A DNA stretch of 64,000 bases from Seiridium cupressi (GCA_036674765.1 JARVKI010000928.1:62001-126000), one strand, 5' to 3'. Shown: positions 25,960-38,779, numbered from the stretch's first letter. Program-made: numbers and translations. Notes: generated by a model from the sequence alone, not told the origin.

Positions 25960-27264
25960 ATGGCTTTCTTGGAAGACCCGCGCCTGCGCCAGCGCTGGAA
26001 TCAGATCTCGCATACCACCGAGGCTGTGACCGAGAATGCAGCGGCGGGGATATGGAGCTTCGGTCATCAATACATCAATCCGTGCTTCGCATCTATAGGC
26101 GCTGCCCTGGAAGGCTGCACCGCGCCCTGCTTTGGCGATCGCGAAGAACGAGCGCGAAGGAAACGGGATCGCGATCGGACAGCAGAATACAGCTTCGACT
26201 TCTACGATGACTGGGACGAAGATTTGGGCGGCGAGGGCCAAGGAGGCTTCATGGGAGGATGGCGCAACGAGGATTGGGAGCGCCTCATAGGCGGAACCGG
26301 TAGGAATAAGAGAGCTGTGGTTGGCGAGGTTCAGGAACAACCTCGTGGAAGGAAACGAGGCATGAGCTATGGAACTAGAGGGGCCAGACGGAAATCCAGT
26401 GGAGTGGTTGAAGATCCAACCATTATTCCCAGTACACAGCCTATTGGCTTTCTCGGAAAACTCCCCTTCAAGATTGGAGGCACGTTGAGATACAAGCCTA
26501 GCGCAGCTAACCTACAAGAACACCCTGGTACCTCGAGACATCTTGAAGGTGAACAGCAGCCGTTACTAGGGCACAGTGACGATGGGTATCATCCGCAAGA
26601 TCCGATGCCGCAGACTAGGAAACGAAGCAGTACTACGGGCAGCGGAGCTACCAGTGATTCGTACAGATCAAGAGGAGACCTGTTTCCAAGCGACGGGGAA
26701 GGAGAAGAGGATGCAGTACCCCTTGACGATGAGTTTGCAGTGGCATTGGACCGAGTCGACGACAGGGCAAGTAACAAGACGAAGAGCAGCAAGGGAAAGA
26801 AGACGGCAAGCTATACAATACCAAGGAGCGCATCACGGACTACCATGGACTCGATATCACATTCACGTCCGACTTCATTACGGCAGGCGCCCAGCCCCAT
26901 ACCAGACACGGAAGAAGCTATAACATTGTCAACCACCTCGCTGAGGGATCTCCAGCATGAGGAAGAGCGTGTACAACGCGAGGAGGACGAAGAGGTGGAA
27001 CGAAAACGGCAAGCAGCGGCACAACTAGCATTGGAGCGTGGACTACATCGCGAGAGTATGGACTTTGGCTTTGTGCCAGAGGCCAAACTCGAGCTTGTGA
27101 CGGTCGAGGATATACCAGTGCCGAAACAGGCCGAGCTGGATGTCGTCGAAAGCCCAGCCACCTCATCGGAGACGACAGTAGAGGAACCCTCGATATCGCC
27201 GTCACAAAAGCCCGATCCACCTGCTGGTGAATTTGTGCCGGCTCGATTACCTTATTTCAAATGA
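25960..27264 (+). CDS. Conserved-looking fungal protein of unknown function
   Basis: Single exon, 434 residues, start ATG at 25960 in a good context (CACAATGG). I do not recognise a family. The first 65 residues (starting MAFLEDPRLRQRWNQI) look structured, with two Cys in GCTAPCFG, followed by a basic run (REERARRKRDRDR) and an acidic aromatic patch (FDFYDDWDEDLGG). The middle is low in complexity and rich in Ser, Arg and Gly. A charged Glu/Arg coiled-coil stretch lies near residues 345-380, and the end is Pro/Glu-rich. Codon use and length argue for a real gene. Most of the chain is probably disordered, so location and role cannot be inferred beyond that. Confidence 0.75.
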   Translation: MAFLEDPRLRQRWNQISHTTEAVTENAAAGIWSFGHQYINPCFASIGAALEGCTAPCFGDREERARRKRDRDRTAEYSFDFYDDWDEDLGGEGQGGFMGGWRNEDWERLIGGTGRNKRAVVGEVQEQPRGRKRGMSYGTRGARRKSSGVVEDPTIIPSTQPIGFLGKLPFKIGGTLRYKPSAANLQEHPGTSRHLEGEQQPLLGHSDDGYHPQDPMPQTRKRSSTTGSGATSDSYRSRGDLFPSDGEGEEDAVPLDDEFAVALDRVDDRASNKTKSSKGKKTASYTIPRSASRTTMDSISHSRPTSLRQAPSPIPDTEEAITLSTTSLRDLQHEEERVQREEDEEVERKRQAAAQLALERGLHRESMDFGFVPEAKLELVTVEDIPVPKQAELDVVESPATSSETTVEEPSISPSQKPDPPAGEFVPARLPYFK

Positions 27265-28068
27265 TAGAACGTGGGGAACCACAAAGATATGTACGACGCA
27301 AGAGCCACGAATTGCATGCCTTAACGACTTTGCATATCCATGAATTCATTTAAGCAAAGGGTTTTGTAGAACAGTCTTGCTGACAGACGTAGATGTAAAC
27401 TTGAAATAGCAGCACTTTACAGACCGATACACATTGTATAGCATTTGGGCAATCGACGCGAGGAAGCTATGATGATGCTCAACGAGCCTAGCTCTGACTT
27501 TCGCGTGAGCGTAATTTGAGCGTTCAAATCTGTACCTGTCTGGATGGTGATTCCGTATGGGGAAAGATCGACAATGTAGCCATCTCGTTTCGGTAAACCG
27601 TGCTGTATGTAGCCGAGAGTGATCTACTGTAATTGCACCAGCGCAAGTCCTATGTATTGCCTGCATCCAAGATGCCTCGGTATCCTTATTTCCCCCGCAT
27701 GAACTACCCCGGACACCCCACCAGAGCTCTCTATTCTGGGTATGCCATGCGGCTGTCAACAGGGGTCTCACAACGTCAGTACATTATTTCGTGGAGCCCA
27801 CCACCAAATGTCATGCGTTTACTTTTGACTTCACCTGCTATTTTTAAGATATTGAGTACGCGAATCAACTGAGAGCTTTTTGGAGCTCTATCTTTCACGC
27901 CATTCTGCCAAATATACCGGCTGACCTTGGAACTCGCTGCCCTATAGCCGTGGCTTGACAATATCTACATAGTCCATTCCGAGCCGGCGGAGCACAATAA
28001 TTCTACTAATTGCGACTGCCTGCAATACCGATGCTCTGCTCTTTTTCTACGTACAAGGAGCCTTCAAC
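27265..28068. other. Intergenic, unknown gene to nitronate monooxygenase
   Basis: 3' flank of the unknown gene and promoter side of the monooxygenase. Short frames on both strands have no features. Nothing else seen. Confidence 0.4.
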
Positions 28069-29148
28069 ATGACGTCCGCAAACCCCAAACTCACACCCAC
28101 GGGGCCCATCACAACCCCTTTGACCAAGCTGCTTGGGATCCAGCACCCCATCGTGCTAGCAGGTATGGCGCGCACCTCAGGCGCAGCCCTCGCCGCCGCC
28201 GTCTCCAACGCGGGCGGTCTCGGAGTGATTGGTGGTTTCATGTACACGCCTGACCAGTTACGGTCTATCGTCAAGGAAATGAAGACGCTACTCAAATCCC
28301 CGGAGCTGCCGTTTGGTGTCGACCTGGCGTTGCCACAGATTGGCGGCAACGCCCGCAAGACGAACCATGACTACACTTCGGGAAAGCTGGACGAGTTGAT
28401 CGATATCACCATTGAGAGCGGTGCCAAGCTTTTTATCTCTGCCGTGGGAGTTCCCCCCAAATACGTCATTGATAGGCTGCACGACAATGGGATTCTGATC
28501 ATGAACATGGTCGGACACCCGAAGCATGCGGTTAAGGCACTAGAGCTGGGCGTCGACATGGTATGCCCCCAAGGCGGCGAGGGAGGCGGACACACAGGTG
28601 ATATTTCCAACTCGGTTCTGATCCCTGCCGTCGTGGATGTTGCAAGACGATACAAACCTGCGGCACTCAAAGGGAGTGCGGCACTGGTGGTTGCTGCAGG
28701 CGGTATATCCAACGGACGGAGCCTGGCATCCAGTCTGATGCAAGGTGCAGTGGGCGTCTGGGTAGGGACACGCTTCGTGGCCTCCGTCGAGGCAGGCTGT
28801 TCGGAGGAGCACAAGCAGTCCGTGGTGGACTGCAAATTCGACGAGACGGAGCGGACACTGGTCCTCTCGGGCCGCCCGCTGAGAATGCGCACTAATGACT
28901 ATATTGCCAAGTGGCACGCACAGCCGAGCAAGGTCAAGGAGCTCTGCGATCAAGGAATCGTACCTATCGAGTGGGATTTTGATCAGGGCAATGAGGTCGA
29001 TCCGCCGCACCTGATGGGACAAGTTGCCGGCGCCATCACGAAGATCCAGCCTGCAGGCGAGATCGTGCACGAGATGGTGCAGGAGGCCGTCGAGATGCTT
29101 AAAGTTGGTCGAGACTACTTGACACCGGAGGGAAGGAGCCGGTTGTAA
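28069..29148 (+). CDS. Nitronate monooxygenase (2-nitropropane dioxygenase family)
   Basis: FMN-dependent TIM-barrel enzyme that oxidises alkyl nitronates such as propionate-3-nitronate, a detoxifying step. Single exon, 359 residues, usual for the family. Visible landmarks: the N-terminal PIVLAGMAR segment, NAGGLGVIGGF, a phosphate/substrate loop CPQGGEGGGHTGD (the His of GGH is the usual catalytic base), LVVAAGGISNG for FMN phosphate binding, and GAVGVWVGTRFVAS. The C-terminal part includes the helix around GQVAGAITKIQPAGEI. The start ATG lies just after TTCAAC at 28069 and fits the family N-terminus. No signal peptide; probably cytosolic, though some relatives are peroxisomal. No gene cluster is apparent around it. 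Confidence 0.93.
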   Translation: MTSANPKLTPTGPITTPLTKLLGIQHPIVLAGMARTSGAALAAAVSNAGGLGVIGGFMYTPDQLRSIVKEMKTLLKSPELPFGVDLALPQIGGNARKTNHDYTSGKLDELIDITIESGAKLFISAVGVPPKYVIDRLHDNGILIMNMVGHPKHAVKALELGVDMVCPQGGEGGGHTGDISNSVLIPAVVDVARRYKPAALKGSAALVVAAGGISNGRSLASSLMQGAVGVWVGTRFVASVEAGCSEEHKQSVVDCKFDETERTLVLSGRPLRMRTNDYIAKWHAQPSKVKELCDQGIVPIEWDFDQGNEVDPPHLMGQVAGAITKIQPAGEIVHEMVQEAVEMLKVGRDYLTPEGRSRL

Positions 29149-30475
29149 AGCGCTCGGATCTAGTTATCATCCACAGTCATTTAGAATAGCCCCAATGGTG
29201 GATTGTACATTAGTCCGTAATCAGCGGGCAGGGCCGTGCTGCAGGGACGGGCCGGTAGGATGACGGAGGAACCGAGCCAGCTATAGAACGACCGGCGACA
29301 ACAGAGGCCGACTGACCGACAAGACCCCAGCGTTGAGATTTTCAAAACAGCGCCCAGAGTGTGTCGGTCGTAGATTGACTACGCATCGTTTCTTGGCATT
29401 GGGTGTCGGTCTCGCCGGCAGAAAGTCAAGTGGCTTCAAATGGTTTGTTTCGAGGGCATGGTGGATCGGCACTCGTCCCGTAAGTGGCTTGGGAAGGAGA
29501 GCAGCATCATTCCGGTTCCATCTTGCAGTGATGGATGCAGGGGGTGGGCGTACAGGATAGTTTACACGTACGTATACAATCGGATGAAGAGAGTTCAGAA
29601 CTTCCAAGGTGCCGGTCCCAACATCAGGGACTCGGGGTGGCCAGACGACGTCAGACTGCGTATGTGAAAGCCCATACCTACCTCAGGATGGCTTGAGTTA
29701 CTACCGCCCTTGGGTCCTACGCGACGCGCGGACCAGTTTGGAGAAAACGTGGGACATAGAGGCGCCTCACAACTACGTATGCTTCTGCACTTATGCTGTA
29801 CGCAGGAGGGCTATTTCAACCCTATGACCTACAGGAGACGCGAATCTGAATTTGTGAAACTCGACCAGGTGACTGTTTCACCTTCACACAAACTCTTTGC
29901 GTTGTTGTTTGCGCGGTATACCTTCTTTTTCATCTGCCCGTGGAACCTCGGGGCTTCCCCCCGTCGAAGCACCGACTCTGCCGAACCGTGCGACTAGTCA
30001 CACGTCCGTCGATGACCTGCTATGTGCATGGGTTCACCAGCTAACCAAGGTAGTTGATAGACTCGTAACTGATGTAACTGAGGCTGGGTAGGGCTGGATC
30101 GGCAGTGCGGCGCACGGCAAAGAAACAACCGCAGACGTAGGGATCTTCATGATGCTTGGCGGGGCACAGGGCAATATCAACAACATAAAGTTTGAGCTAT
30201 CTAAATGACACCCGAGTCATTCCTCCCCACTATGAGATGCGAGAAATTGTTCAATGGGCCGTGGGATGCTCACATCGCTGCGTGACGATCAGGAGGCACA
30301 AGTGGCATAGTAAAGATAATCTGTTTGAATTTCAACGCTCGTCCTTTCCGTCCTCTTCCTCTGAGTAGAGTGCTAATATAACATGGGTATCTTCTGAAAT
30401 TGTGTGAAATCATGCAAATCGTAATCCAAGCATCCCGCCTTGAAACCAAGTCCTCAGGAACTGCTGGCTGCAATG
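29149..30475. other. Intergenic, convergent 3' flanks
   Basis: Lies between the 3' ends of the monooxygenase (plus) and the 2EXR gene (minus). Frames such as 29333-29560 and 29710-29997 have no motif. Nothing supported. Confidence 0.4.
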
Positions 30476-31243
30476 CTAGTTGAACACTGCTGTCGAAATC
30501 ACCGGCTCCTTCTGCCAGGTTGCCGGTAGGACCATCATCAAAGTATCCAACTCCTCGCGGGCCGCTTGCATGCGCTGCTTAATCTCATCCTCTGGTTGCG
30601 CTGCGCTGACTGTCGTGAGTCGTTGCGCCTGCTCAATACGCTCCACCAGTTCCTCGACTTCTTCTTGCGCCTCGTCTTCAACGAGCGTTGATGTGGAATT
30701 CAACTTCAACTTGTCCGTGCCGTGGACGAAAGTGAGCTTTTGCAGTCGATTGAAATCCACCTTTTGGTAGCGCAGCACCCTCCAAGCGCCCTCAGGTACG
30801 ACTGCGAGCCTCTCGATTTTCTCCATATCTCTCGTCTTGGACCACAACGAGGAGCATTGCGGCTGGAGCTCTGCGCTGCCAAGGAATAGCGTGTCCCGTG
30901 AGAAATCGATGTAGATCCTCGGTTGATGTTGTCCAACGCCTAAAGAGAGCTGATAATGCTTCAGTGCCTCGTGGCGAGCTTCTGCGTTGACGTGAAGGAG
31001 TACAGGAATTTGCGTTTGTGACGTCCATGTCTCGGTGACATCGTCGTTTTGTACCAGAGCATCTTCCAGCGATTGGGAGGCGTTTTTCTTGTGAGCATGG
31101 GGTGAATTGACAATAATGGTTCTGGCCTCAGGAATAGCTGCCTGCCATATTTTGATACGTAGCTCGGGTGGGAGCTCATTGAACTTGGGAAAAGACGGTG
31201 ACATTTGGACTAGAGCCGTGATTGTAGATAGTGCTGGTTCCAT
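30476..31243 (-). CDS. 2EXR domain protein
   Basis: Single exon, 255 residues, ATG at 31243. After a short lead the N-terminal domain shows the fungal 2EXR pattern: FPKFNELPPELRIKIWQAA followed by PEARTIIV, then VLLHVNAEARHEALKHYQ and YIDFSRDTLFL. The C-terminal third is charged and helical (Glu-rich, VEELVERIEQAQ). 2EXR proteins are abundant, fast-evolving and functionally uncharacterised in filamentous fungi; some resemble F-box-like adaptors, but no role is established. A TATA-like element (minus-strand TTTTATATATT, 31336-31346) lies about 95 bases upstream of the start. The frame is intact. Confidence 0.87.
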   Translation of the reverse strand: MEPALSTITALVQMSPSFPKFNELPPELRIKIWQAAIPEARTIIVNSPHAHKKNASQSLEDALVQNDDVTETWTSQTQIPVLLHVNAEARHEALKHYQLSLGVGQHQPRIYIDFSRDTLFLGSAELQPQCSSLWSKTRDMEKIERLAVVPEGAWRVLRYQKVDFNRLQKLTFVHGTDKLKLNSTSTLVEDEAQEEVEELVERIEQAQRLTTVSAAQPEDEIKQRMQAAREELDTLMMVLPATWQKEPVISTAVFN

Positions 31244-34200
31244 AATGGGGTTGTATAGGTGAGTTGAGTAGATTGTGTGGTAATGTAGTTGGCGGTGATG
31301 ATAAGGGGGGGGGAAGAGTTGAGGTCGGCTTGGGCAATATATAAAATGAGCAGAATCAGGGGTCCTTCTAGAAGGTTGGATTCCTGAAGGTTCGCAGACC
31401 GGCGGCGCCCTCGGTATAATACAACTGTTTGCGTAGCCGGTGGCAAGGTATCTGTTTAGTCTCTCCTATAGTATAGGCTGCCCCGCAATGACAAGGGAAG
31501 AAGACTAATGAAGCTGATCGGTAGCCGTGTGATTTCAAGGTAAAACAAAATACAGCGCCACGACGAGGGAGAAGGACGTCTGCTTATATGGTATGATGAG
31601 ACATCCCAGTGTTACGCCTCATATGGGAAGTCTCACCTCCCAGGAGGCTTTGTTATCACCCTCAGCTGATATACTAATGCAGTGAGGGACAATTGCAAAG
31701 TCCAGACCCCCAGATCGGGAAGCGAGCCAGAGAGGCTTGGGCCCCCGCTATTGTCAGGGTGGGAGCAGTCTGACCCATCGTGACAACGACTGGAACCTGG
31801 AACGTGGTTTGATGGGGGATAAGGAGCCACAGTAAGCTAGCATCGTTAGTATGGCTGTCCGAGGCAAGCGGCCGTCGACGCTGGGTGACCGCGGCCACTT
31901 GACCTCCTGCAGGTGTACATTGCAAGGAAATCCTAGTCGAGAGCCGAGCCGAGCGAAGACCATAGACCACTTTTGGTACATGCATTTTGGCGGCATCGCT
32001 TGGGCTGGTGGTTGTTGCTACTCCAAGCTGCATGAATGAAGAAGGGGAGGGTATTACAGAACCGCCCCATCAAGCGGGATTGATGAGGTTATGCGGTGTA
32101 ACGCGGACTGATCTAAATAGAGCGACATAAGCACTTGGTTGTGGCCTCAGAATGTTGATAGCAAATTACAGAAGCTTGTAAGCGCGTCCATCCTCTCCAG
32201 CCTCCCTATCAACGCCCCTTGCGATTCCGTGGAGGGCTGCAGATAAGCCTAACTAAGCCATAGATGCAATCGAGATGTTCGTGCAAGAGGATTCTCGGAG
32301 ATGTGTCTGACCCCCCCGCGGTAAGGTTAGCCGGTCATGTCACACGTATCTGTCTCAAACAAGTAGGCTTCAGCTTGTCAGCGAATCGTAACGCCGCAAG
32401 GGTCCTGCAAACTGCGATGATTGGAATCTGGGATCTAGACTAAAAAAGAATGAGCGGAAGTCGCGAGCGGAAAAACAAAGCACGCTACTCAACCACCAAA
32501 GCAGTACCATGAGGTCGGCATTTCCGGTAGCTATTGGCCGATAGTGGTTTGCTGAGAAGTGATCGGTGTCTCGTCAGGCAAAAAAAAAAAAAAAAATTTC
32601 TCGAATTTTTTTTTTTCTCGCGCCGCGAACACTTCGGTCCCGTGAGTCATTTCCTGCTCATCTACTGACTTGCGCACTGGCGATGCCGCAGCGTTGCAGA
32701 AGAAATTGGACGCTGATGCATGGGCCACAAATCCCAACAGCCTGCAGTGGTGACCTCGGTGAACGGAGCCTCACATCGCCGTTGTAAATACCCGTCATGG
32801 TTTGATTCAAGGTAAACAGAAAGGTAGCGGGGTTGCAAATGAAACATTCTCGTCATGGGGAGCCCATATCATCAATCACGAAAAAAACAACAAATACACT
32901 TTTCCCGCCACGGAACTGATGATACATGGGAGCGTTGTTGATGCATTCCAGGCAGCTGGTGTGGTGTCGGCAGTGCGAAACACTCTCACCAATAGTTGTC
33001 AATGTGCACCGCCTCGCTGATACGTCTGATTTGCATCACTCTCGCTGGTCAGCTTGCGTGTCATCCTCTGCTAAATGACTCGAGACGCTTGCCAAGATCT
33101 CATTAATTAGTATGGAGGGACGCGGTGCGCTATTAGAAGCGCTTCACACTACTGCCCCGATTCGTACTTTGATGCTTGAAACCCTTGGGAAACTCTAATG
33201 ACAGCACATGGAGACTGGGATCTTGCGATGTTGAGCTAGAGCACGGAGCTTTTGCAATTGTTGAAGCCGACCACCGACACGCAACCAATTCATCTCGTCT
33301 TCTCCCGCTAAGCCTCAACATCGTCACGGTCCGTGCCAGGAGAGATCATGAGGCCAATTTGAGCTTTCGATTGAAGCTCAAATTGATGTTGTCATTCCAT
33401 AACCAGGCCCATCAGCCTCGGATGTCACGGATGCCATGACAAGCTACAATCTTATATAAGGTTCCTCACCTGATCAATCATTACGAGGAGACGACGCACC
33501 GCTTCATCACTTTTGGTCACGTGCAGTGTAGGCTCAATTTCTAAACAGTTTAACTATGACTGTATGTAGAACTTGGACAAAGATCATCAGGCCTGTGACT
33601 TTCTATTACGGTGCCCCCCATATCTGTACTTTACGGGTCCACTATCAAAACTGAGCGCTCATCCATTCTGTGGACCACTTGACAGGAATAGTTTTTTATT
33701 TCGAGTCGCACGACACTCGGGGAAAAATGCCGCACGCCTATTGTTCTCTTTGGAGTTGCGAGAGTCCAATACTGAGCCAATACATCCTTAGTCCGATATC
33801 CGATGAAACTCCCTTCTCGTGCCCATCATGATATTCGCCAGGCTCTAGCCCCTCCCCCGCATTCTCCTGACGATCAGGGTAGCATCCCGACGGAGTCGAG
33901 CATGTGGCTCGGTTCTTACCGTTCCAATCGGACTTTGTTCGTTATAACGGGCTTATTGCTTGATCGTTGGAACGGCCCCCAGCACGATGCACATGTCAAT
34001 TGCTCCCTCTCTGCCGTTCGAAGCACAGGCTGATCTAATCGCTGTAGGTCTCAGATGACCCCCTCCCTAATGTGCCAGTCAAATTATTGCATGCGATGCA
34101 TCATATCCGATTGGGTCTTATTACTTCAGCACTTTGATCAGAGACACATGAGCGCCAGCTCTGCAGGTTCACTTTCTTAATTGCTTCGCGTACGTGCCGA

Positions 34201-36535
34201 ATCCCGCACACCAAGTCAATGTCGGGGTAGGCGACGTTCTCTTGTTGGTACGTTATTCATGCGTCTTCCAGCAAGCGTTAGCCCCGCCTCATACCAACGC
34301 TTAGGCCTGAATATATTCCACACATGTGTGGCTTCGACTTCTAGCAGTAGCATTAGCCCAAAGTCAGATCTCGAGATGGAGACCAATGCAAGCCCTCCCA
34401 TTTCTCTATTTCGTCCCTTCTCGCAAGGTTCCAGCTAGTGATGGGCGCTGGGAGGCAGTGCCCACTACTTCAAGCTTCGAATCTTCAAGAGAGGCTATTG
34501 ACGATCGAGAACAACAAATAGCTCAGCGCACAGGTTATAGCTCGCTTAGAGCAAGCCTCTATCAATGCAACAGATGGGCACTGAAACTACGGGGTTCGCT
34601 ATGGAGATCTAGTGAAACGATGTGGCTTCAGCCCTAATGAGTCTAGACTTCGGACTCCAGCCGTCCGCCCTTGCCGTGCCAGATCGCTGGGAATGCGGGG
34701 GCATGCGCCCGCGGTGCTGAGCTGATGTTCTAGATCGTAATAGAGTTTGGTAAATCTAGTAGGACTATGCATCCTGCACGAGGCGCCAGCGTGGGTCGAT
34801 GTCTGCATTTGATCTCACCCCAGCTGGCACATGAAAAGGATGCCACTTTCCAAGATTTTGGGTGCGGTTTGTATCTATTGCATCTCAAAACGGGGTGACT
34901 ACCTCTAACAAGTAATTAATTCATCTTTAGTACCGTGACATCTCCCCCAAATCCTGTTTTGGGGTTGCTTCGCTCGAAGTCTCACCGTTGGTGGGATAGA
35001 TAAGCTTGCATATAAGGACTAGCAGTTGCATGGCGCACACGTCGCCCGTCTGACTGTCTTCCTCACGGCACTTCGCACGATTGCCAGTTGGCCAATCTTT
35101 AGACCGCTCGTATCGATTACGACCCAAGACCCTGCCGGATGTTTCTCGTGAGTTGTTATTGGGCTTGATAACTCCCGTTGTCGTGAGGCTATTGGAGGGC
35201 TCGGAGTCACTCGATAAGGGTTGAAGGAGCGGTTTCATTTCCGCCATGGTGCGCAGACTGATGTATTGCCGACCACACGATGCGGTCTATACAGCTGCAA
35301 CGACGTTCTCTCGTATGACTTTTGGCTTGCGGTCAATGCGTTCTGCCTCCTTATCTGGACATGCTCCCAGGAGGGGGAACGGTTGGTGAACAGAACACCA
35401 ATCCATATACAAATATAAAGACAAACAAATGACAGGAACCTAAACCCCGAGCGCAATACTAAAGCCGGCAGAAGAAGTAGAGGGCCATTTTGCATGCTTT
35501 CACGTTCGCAGCTTTCCTCTGGTTTCAAATTCAAGACCACTCACCACACCTTCACAGCTCCGCACATGCCCCTCCTCTAGAACAGCCATTTCTACTCAAG
35601 TCCATATATTGCACCCGGAGTAGCTTGTCCAGAACCCAAGACGAATTTCCTTTATCTGATGGGCGCGCCCAGACTTCACATATGACCAATCCATCTTGCA
35701 GTGACTACGACGCACCACGAATCCATATATTTCCGAATATGGATACGGTGCATTAAGCGCCGTATAGTACGCAGGCGAACCAATCATGTTGTTCGGATAC
35801 CATTCGTCTTGGTGCCTGTTGAAAGCGCGGCAGGCTGCAGCTAGCTCATGTGCCTTCGTCTTTCCCTGCATCCTGTAGGCTGGGACCGACACGAGTGGCA
35901 TCGTGGCCGTCAATGTCACCTCGGTCAGTACCTAATCATCACCTGATTTTATAAACACGCATAGCTACCTTATGGGATTCATGGATTCCCGTCTCGTTGG
36001 TGGCTACTCACCCTTGTTTGACACTTGAGACGCCTCGGCATTCCCTCTCCCTGGGTCACTCGTCAAGATCATGCAACACGTCTTGGACGTATTCGTCAGC
36101 GATTTAGCCGAAGGCTCACTCGCGATAAGCGAATGCCTTTGCTCAGTCAAAGATGGCTGGCTACCGATAGTTCCAAACAACGCCAATCCCTTTTTCCTCT
36201 GTGTGAAGCAGTGTAAAATGTAGGTTTCAATGTACGCACACCAAGGTATCCGAGACTACAAAATGACGGTGATATAACATACTATCGTCGACTGGTCGTA
36301 TTATGGATTATACTTTCTGAAGTGCCCACTATATGCTAACACCCATGAAAACATCCTCCACATGTGTCCTAATTCGACTGTTCCTGGTAGCATTTCCATC
36401 GTGCCAAAATTTCTCGGCTCGAGCCAAGTATTCAATGACACCAAATCATTGGTGATTTTATGGTTCGATATACATGAGCTGCCGTCTCTGCAAAGAAGAA
36501 CCAGTTTAATCAATCGGTACATGGACGGCTCGCCT
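31244..36535. other. Gene-poor 5.3-kb stretch
   Basis: No gene could be supported. A G run lies at about 31305-31313, and a 17-A tract at 32580-32596 is followed nine bases later by an 11-T tract, which could form a hairpin. A possible two-exon frame on the minus strand (about 36200-36012 joined to 35930-35596) is described among the rejected items. Other frames reach 60-115 codons without motifs and overlap one another. It resembles an accessory or decayed intergenic region. Confidence 0.45.
31336..31346 (-). promoter_or_regulatory. TATA-like element of the 2EXR gene
   Basis: Minus-strand TTTTATATATT about 95 bases upstream of the start codon at 31243, a normal distance for a fungal TATA box plus a short leader. 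Assigned by position and sequence only. Confidence 0.45.
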
Positions 36536-37938
36536 TTAAGCACTGCCAGTACTGTCCTTGCGGAGCATCTCCACTACATCCGCATCAATGCCATCGTCAC
36601 CACCGAGGTCCGGAAACTCATCTCCCGAGTCAAGTCGGCGCTTCTTTGAGCCATTCAAAGTCGTGGGCATAGAGCTGTAATGAGATGGCAAGTTCGACAG
36701 CACGTCGACTCCCTGAGTGACGGGTTGTTGCTGAGGAGGAGCATCCGCCACAATTTCAGAAGACCACTGAGCTTCTTCGTACATATCTTCAGGTTCATCA
36801 GGTCCGGCAGAAGGGGGCGTGAGAGCCTCGACTTCTGGCATCTCCGGCTCAGGGGCAGCTTGATCGTTGGGTTTATTGGGGGCTGGCGAATCTGTGTCCG
36901 AGAGACCTTGCATGATGGCAAACTCAACGTCGCGTTTCTTGTCGTCAACCTCGACCTTGCGCTGCTTGAACTTCTCCAGATGCTCTTCGTCCGCAGTCAG
37001 GGCAGCTTTGTTCGTGTCGAGTATCTTCTGTAACTCATCGACGAGAGTCTTACGAGCTTTGACGCATTGTTCAACTGCACCCTCGGCGTTTGCGAGAGTT
37101 TTGAGCAGGCCATTCAGCCTTGCTGCGTAAACGGGAGCGGATGGCGGAGTTGCTGACGGGCCCATCAGCTTGTCGTAATCCTGATTTGCGCTACTGATTG
37201 CGGTCTTGGTAGAAAGAAGCAGCTTGGACACGTTCTGTTGAGGCGTCGCCAGGGAAGACAATTCCGAAGGGAGTGAGGCAGAGCTGCCAAATATCGCCCC
37301 ACCAAAGCCAGACTTGGTGGTGCCACGGGCTTTGTCAAGTTCTAGGTAGGGTTAGCATAGGTTCGAACGTAGAGCGCGTTGAACGACTCACCTTCAATCC
37401 GTGTCTCTATGGCAGTCTGGATCGGCTCTTCAAAGACGTGGCGCTCCTTCCACACATCGACAACCCGTCGAATACGCTGTTGTACGTCTGAAGGTGCCCC
37501 TTTGTAGGCTGTAGCAGATGCTTCAGCTATTACAGGCGAGAACGCGACCAGAAAGTCCTCCTTATGACGGACTTTGGACTGCTGGCAAACCTCTATAAAA
37601 GAAGATTAGGTCAGCATACGTAGGCCTGGAGTTGGACCAGCAAAGATGGTGTGTGACTGTAGAGAAATATGCCCTTACCGTTGGCTAAGTAGATCAAATT
37701 GAGCCGTTTGTGGCTCGACAAATCTTTGAGTCTTTGTAGCCAGATTTGTACAGTACGCTCTGCGTGACGCCTAGAACAAGAGGTTGTCAGTTTCATGGAT
37801 AGCACGTATCGTGGTGACTGCAGTCGTCGATCTAACCTACCTATGGAACATGATCCATTGGGCAACTGTGACAATGCTGTCCTGCGTCTCAGCGAGAGTC
37901 GAGAGCTTGGCAAGCACGGCATCGTCGGTGTACGACAT
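36536..37938 (-). CDS. Rtt103-like CTD-interacting protein (RNA polymerase II termination)
   Basis: Binds the Ser2-phosphorylated C-terminal domain of RNA polymerase II and links it to the Rat1 exonuclease in transcription termination. Four minus-strand exons (37841-37938, 37679-37770, 37392-37592, 36536-37341) join in frame to 398 residues, close to yeast Rtt103 at 409. Residues 1-130 form the CID: MSYTDDAVLAKLSTLAETQ, WIMFHRRHAERTVQIWLQRL, LIYLANEVCQQSK, DFLVAFSPVI and RVVDVWKERHVFE. Each of these motifs is completed only by the chosen splice joins. After GFGGAIFGS comes a coiled-coil region (about 170-260) and an acidic, Pro-rich tail with a basic KKRRLDSGDEFPDLGG segment. It is divergent from the clathrin light chain gene, with 841 bases between starts. 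Confidence 0.9.
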
Positions 37939-38779
37939 GGTGATATGCTGGTTTGAGGGCCTGAGCTAATAACGGTGGGATGGCGGGTTGGCAGATGTTT
38001 GGTGGACGCCGCTGATGGAAGCACAAACAGGTTGGGTGCTGTTGGTGCTTGGCTCTCGGAAGAAAAGCGAGGCAGGTATTGCCCGGATTCTTTTGAGTCG
38101 CGATTGATGATTCACTCAGGCTTGATGTTTGTTCACTCAAGTTCACAATCTCATCTACGATAGTGGAGCAGCAACAGTATGAGCTTGGCTGAGCACTCAG
38201 AGAAGTGTCCCGTCTAGCTATTCCTATGTTTGCCGTCCGCAGTGATGCACCACAGAGAAGCAGTGGCAGATGCTTTGGGGTGGCTGAGGTGAATCAGATC
38301 CTGACTACACGGGCTTAATGTCCATGGATATCAGAGTGTGAAGTTGAGGTTTGGTAAAGCTTTCAAAGGATTGCTTGGTGGAAGTTGGCAAGAGCTTGAA
38401 ACGAGATGCGACGAGCTCCACTTTATGTGTGCAAGAGCCAATCAGTTGGGTATCACGTGACCAGACAAATCCAATTTCGCGTCGCAATGTGCCCGTGCCC
38501 ATTAGATAGCTCCATGGTGGCACGGCTCAGGCTCAGTGCGACAGCTCCCGTAAGGAGGCTGAAGGCAGCTGCAAGACCTGGTGGATCCTGCCCAGTGGCC
38601 TTGCGACCAGCGCAACCAAATACTCAAGCACTCAAACAAGAAGCTATATTTACCACCAATATCAGCCAAGACACACGTCAACCATCCTTTTGGCCCGAGA
38701 TCCAGGCCTTTTGCATTTCCTTCACAGCTCCTCTTCACATCACCGCCCTCTTTTCCCTGTGCAATAGCATTCATTCACA
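37939..38779. promoter_or_regulatory. Divergent intergenic region, Rtt103-like and clathrin light chain genes
   Basis: Holds the 5' flanks of both genes. I cannot single out confident promoter elements. Small frames inside it look like chance. Confidence 0.45.

Noticed and set aside
35596..36200. Possible two-exon minus-strand gene (about 36200-36012 joined to 35930-35596), with a plausible GTGAGT donor.
   Set aside because: No ATG opens the first exon, the joined protein matches no family I know, and overlapping frames exist on the other strand. It may be a relic, but the evidence is too thin.
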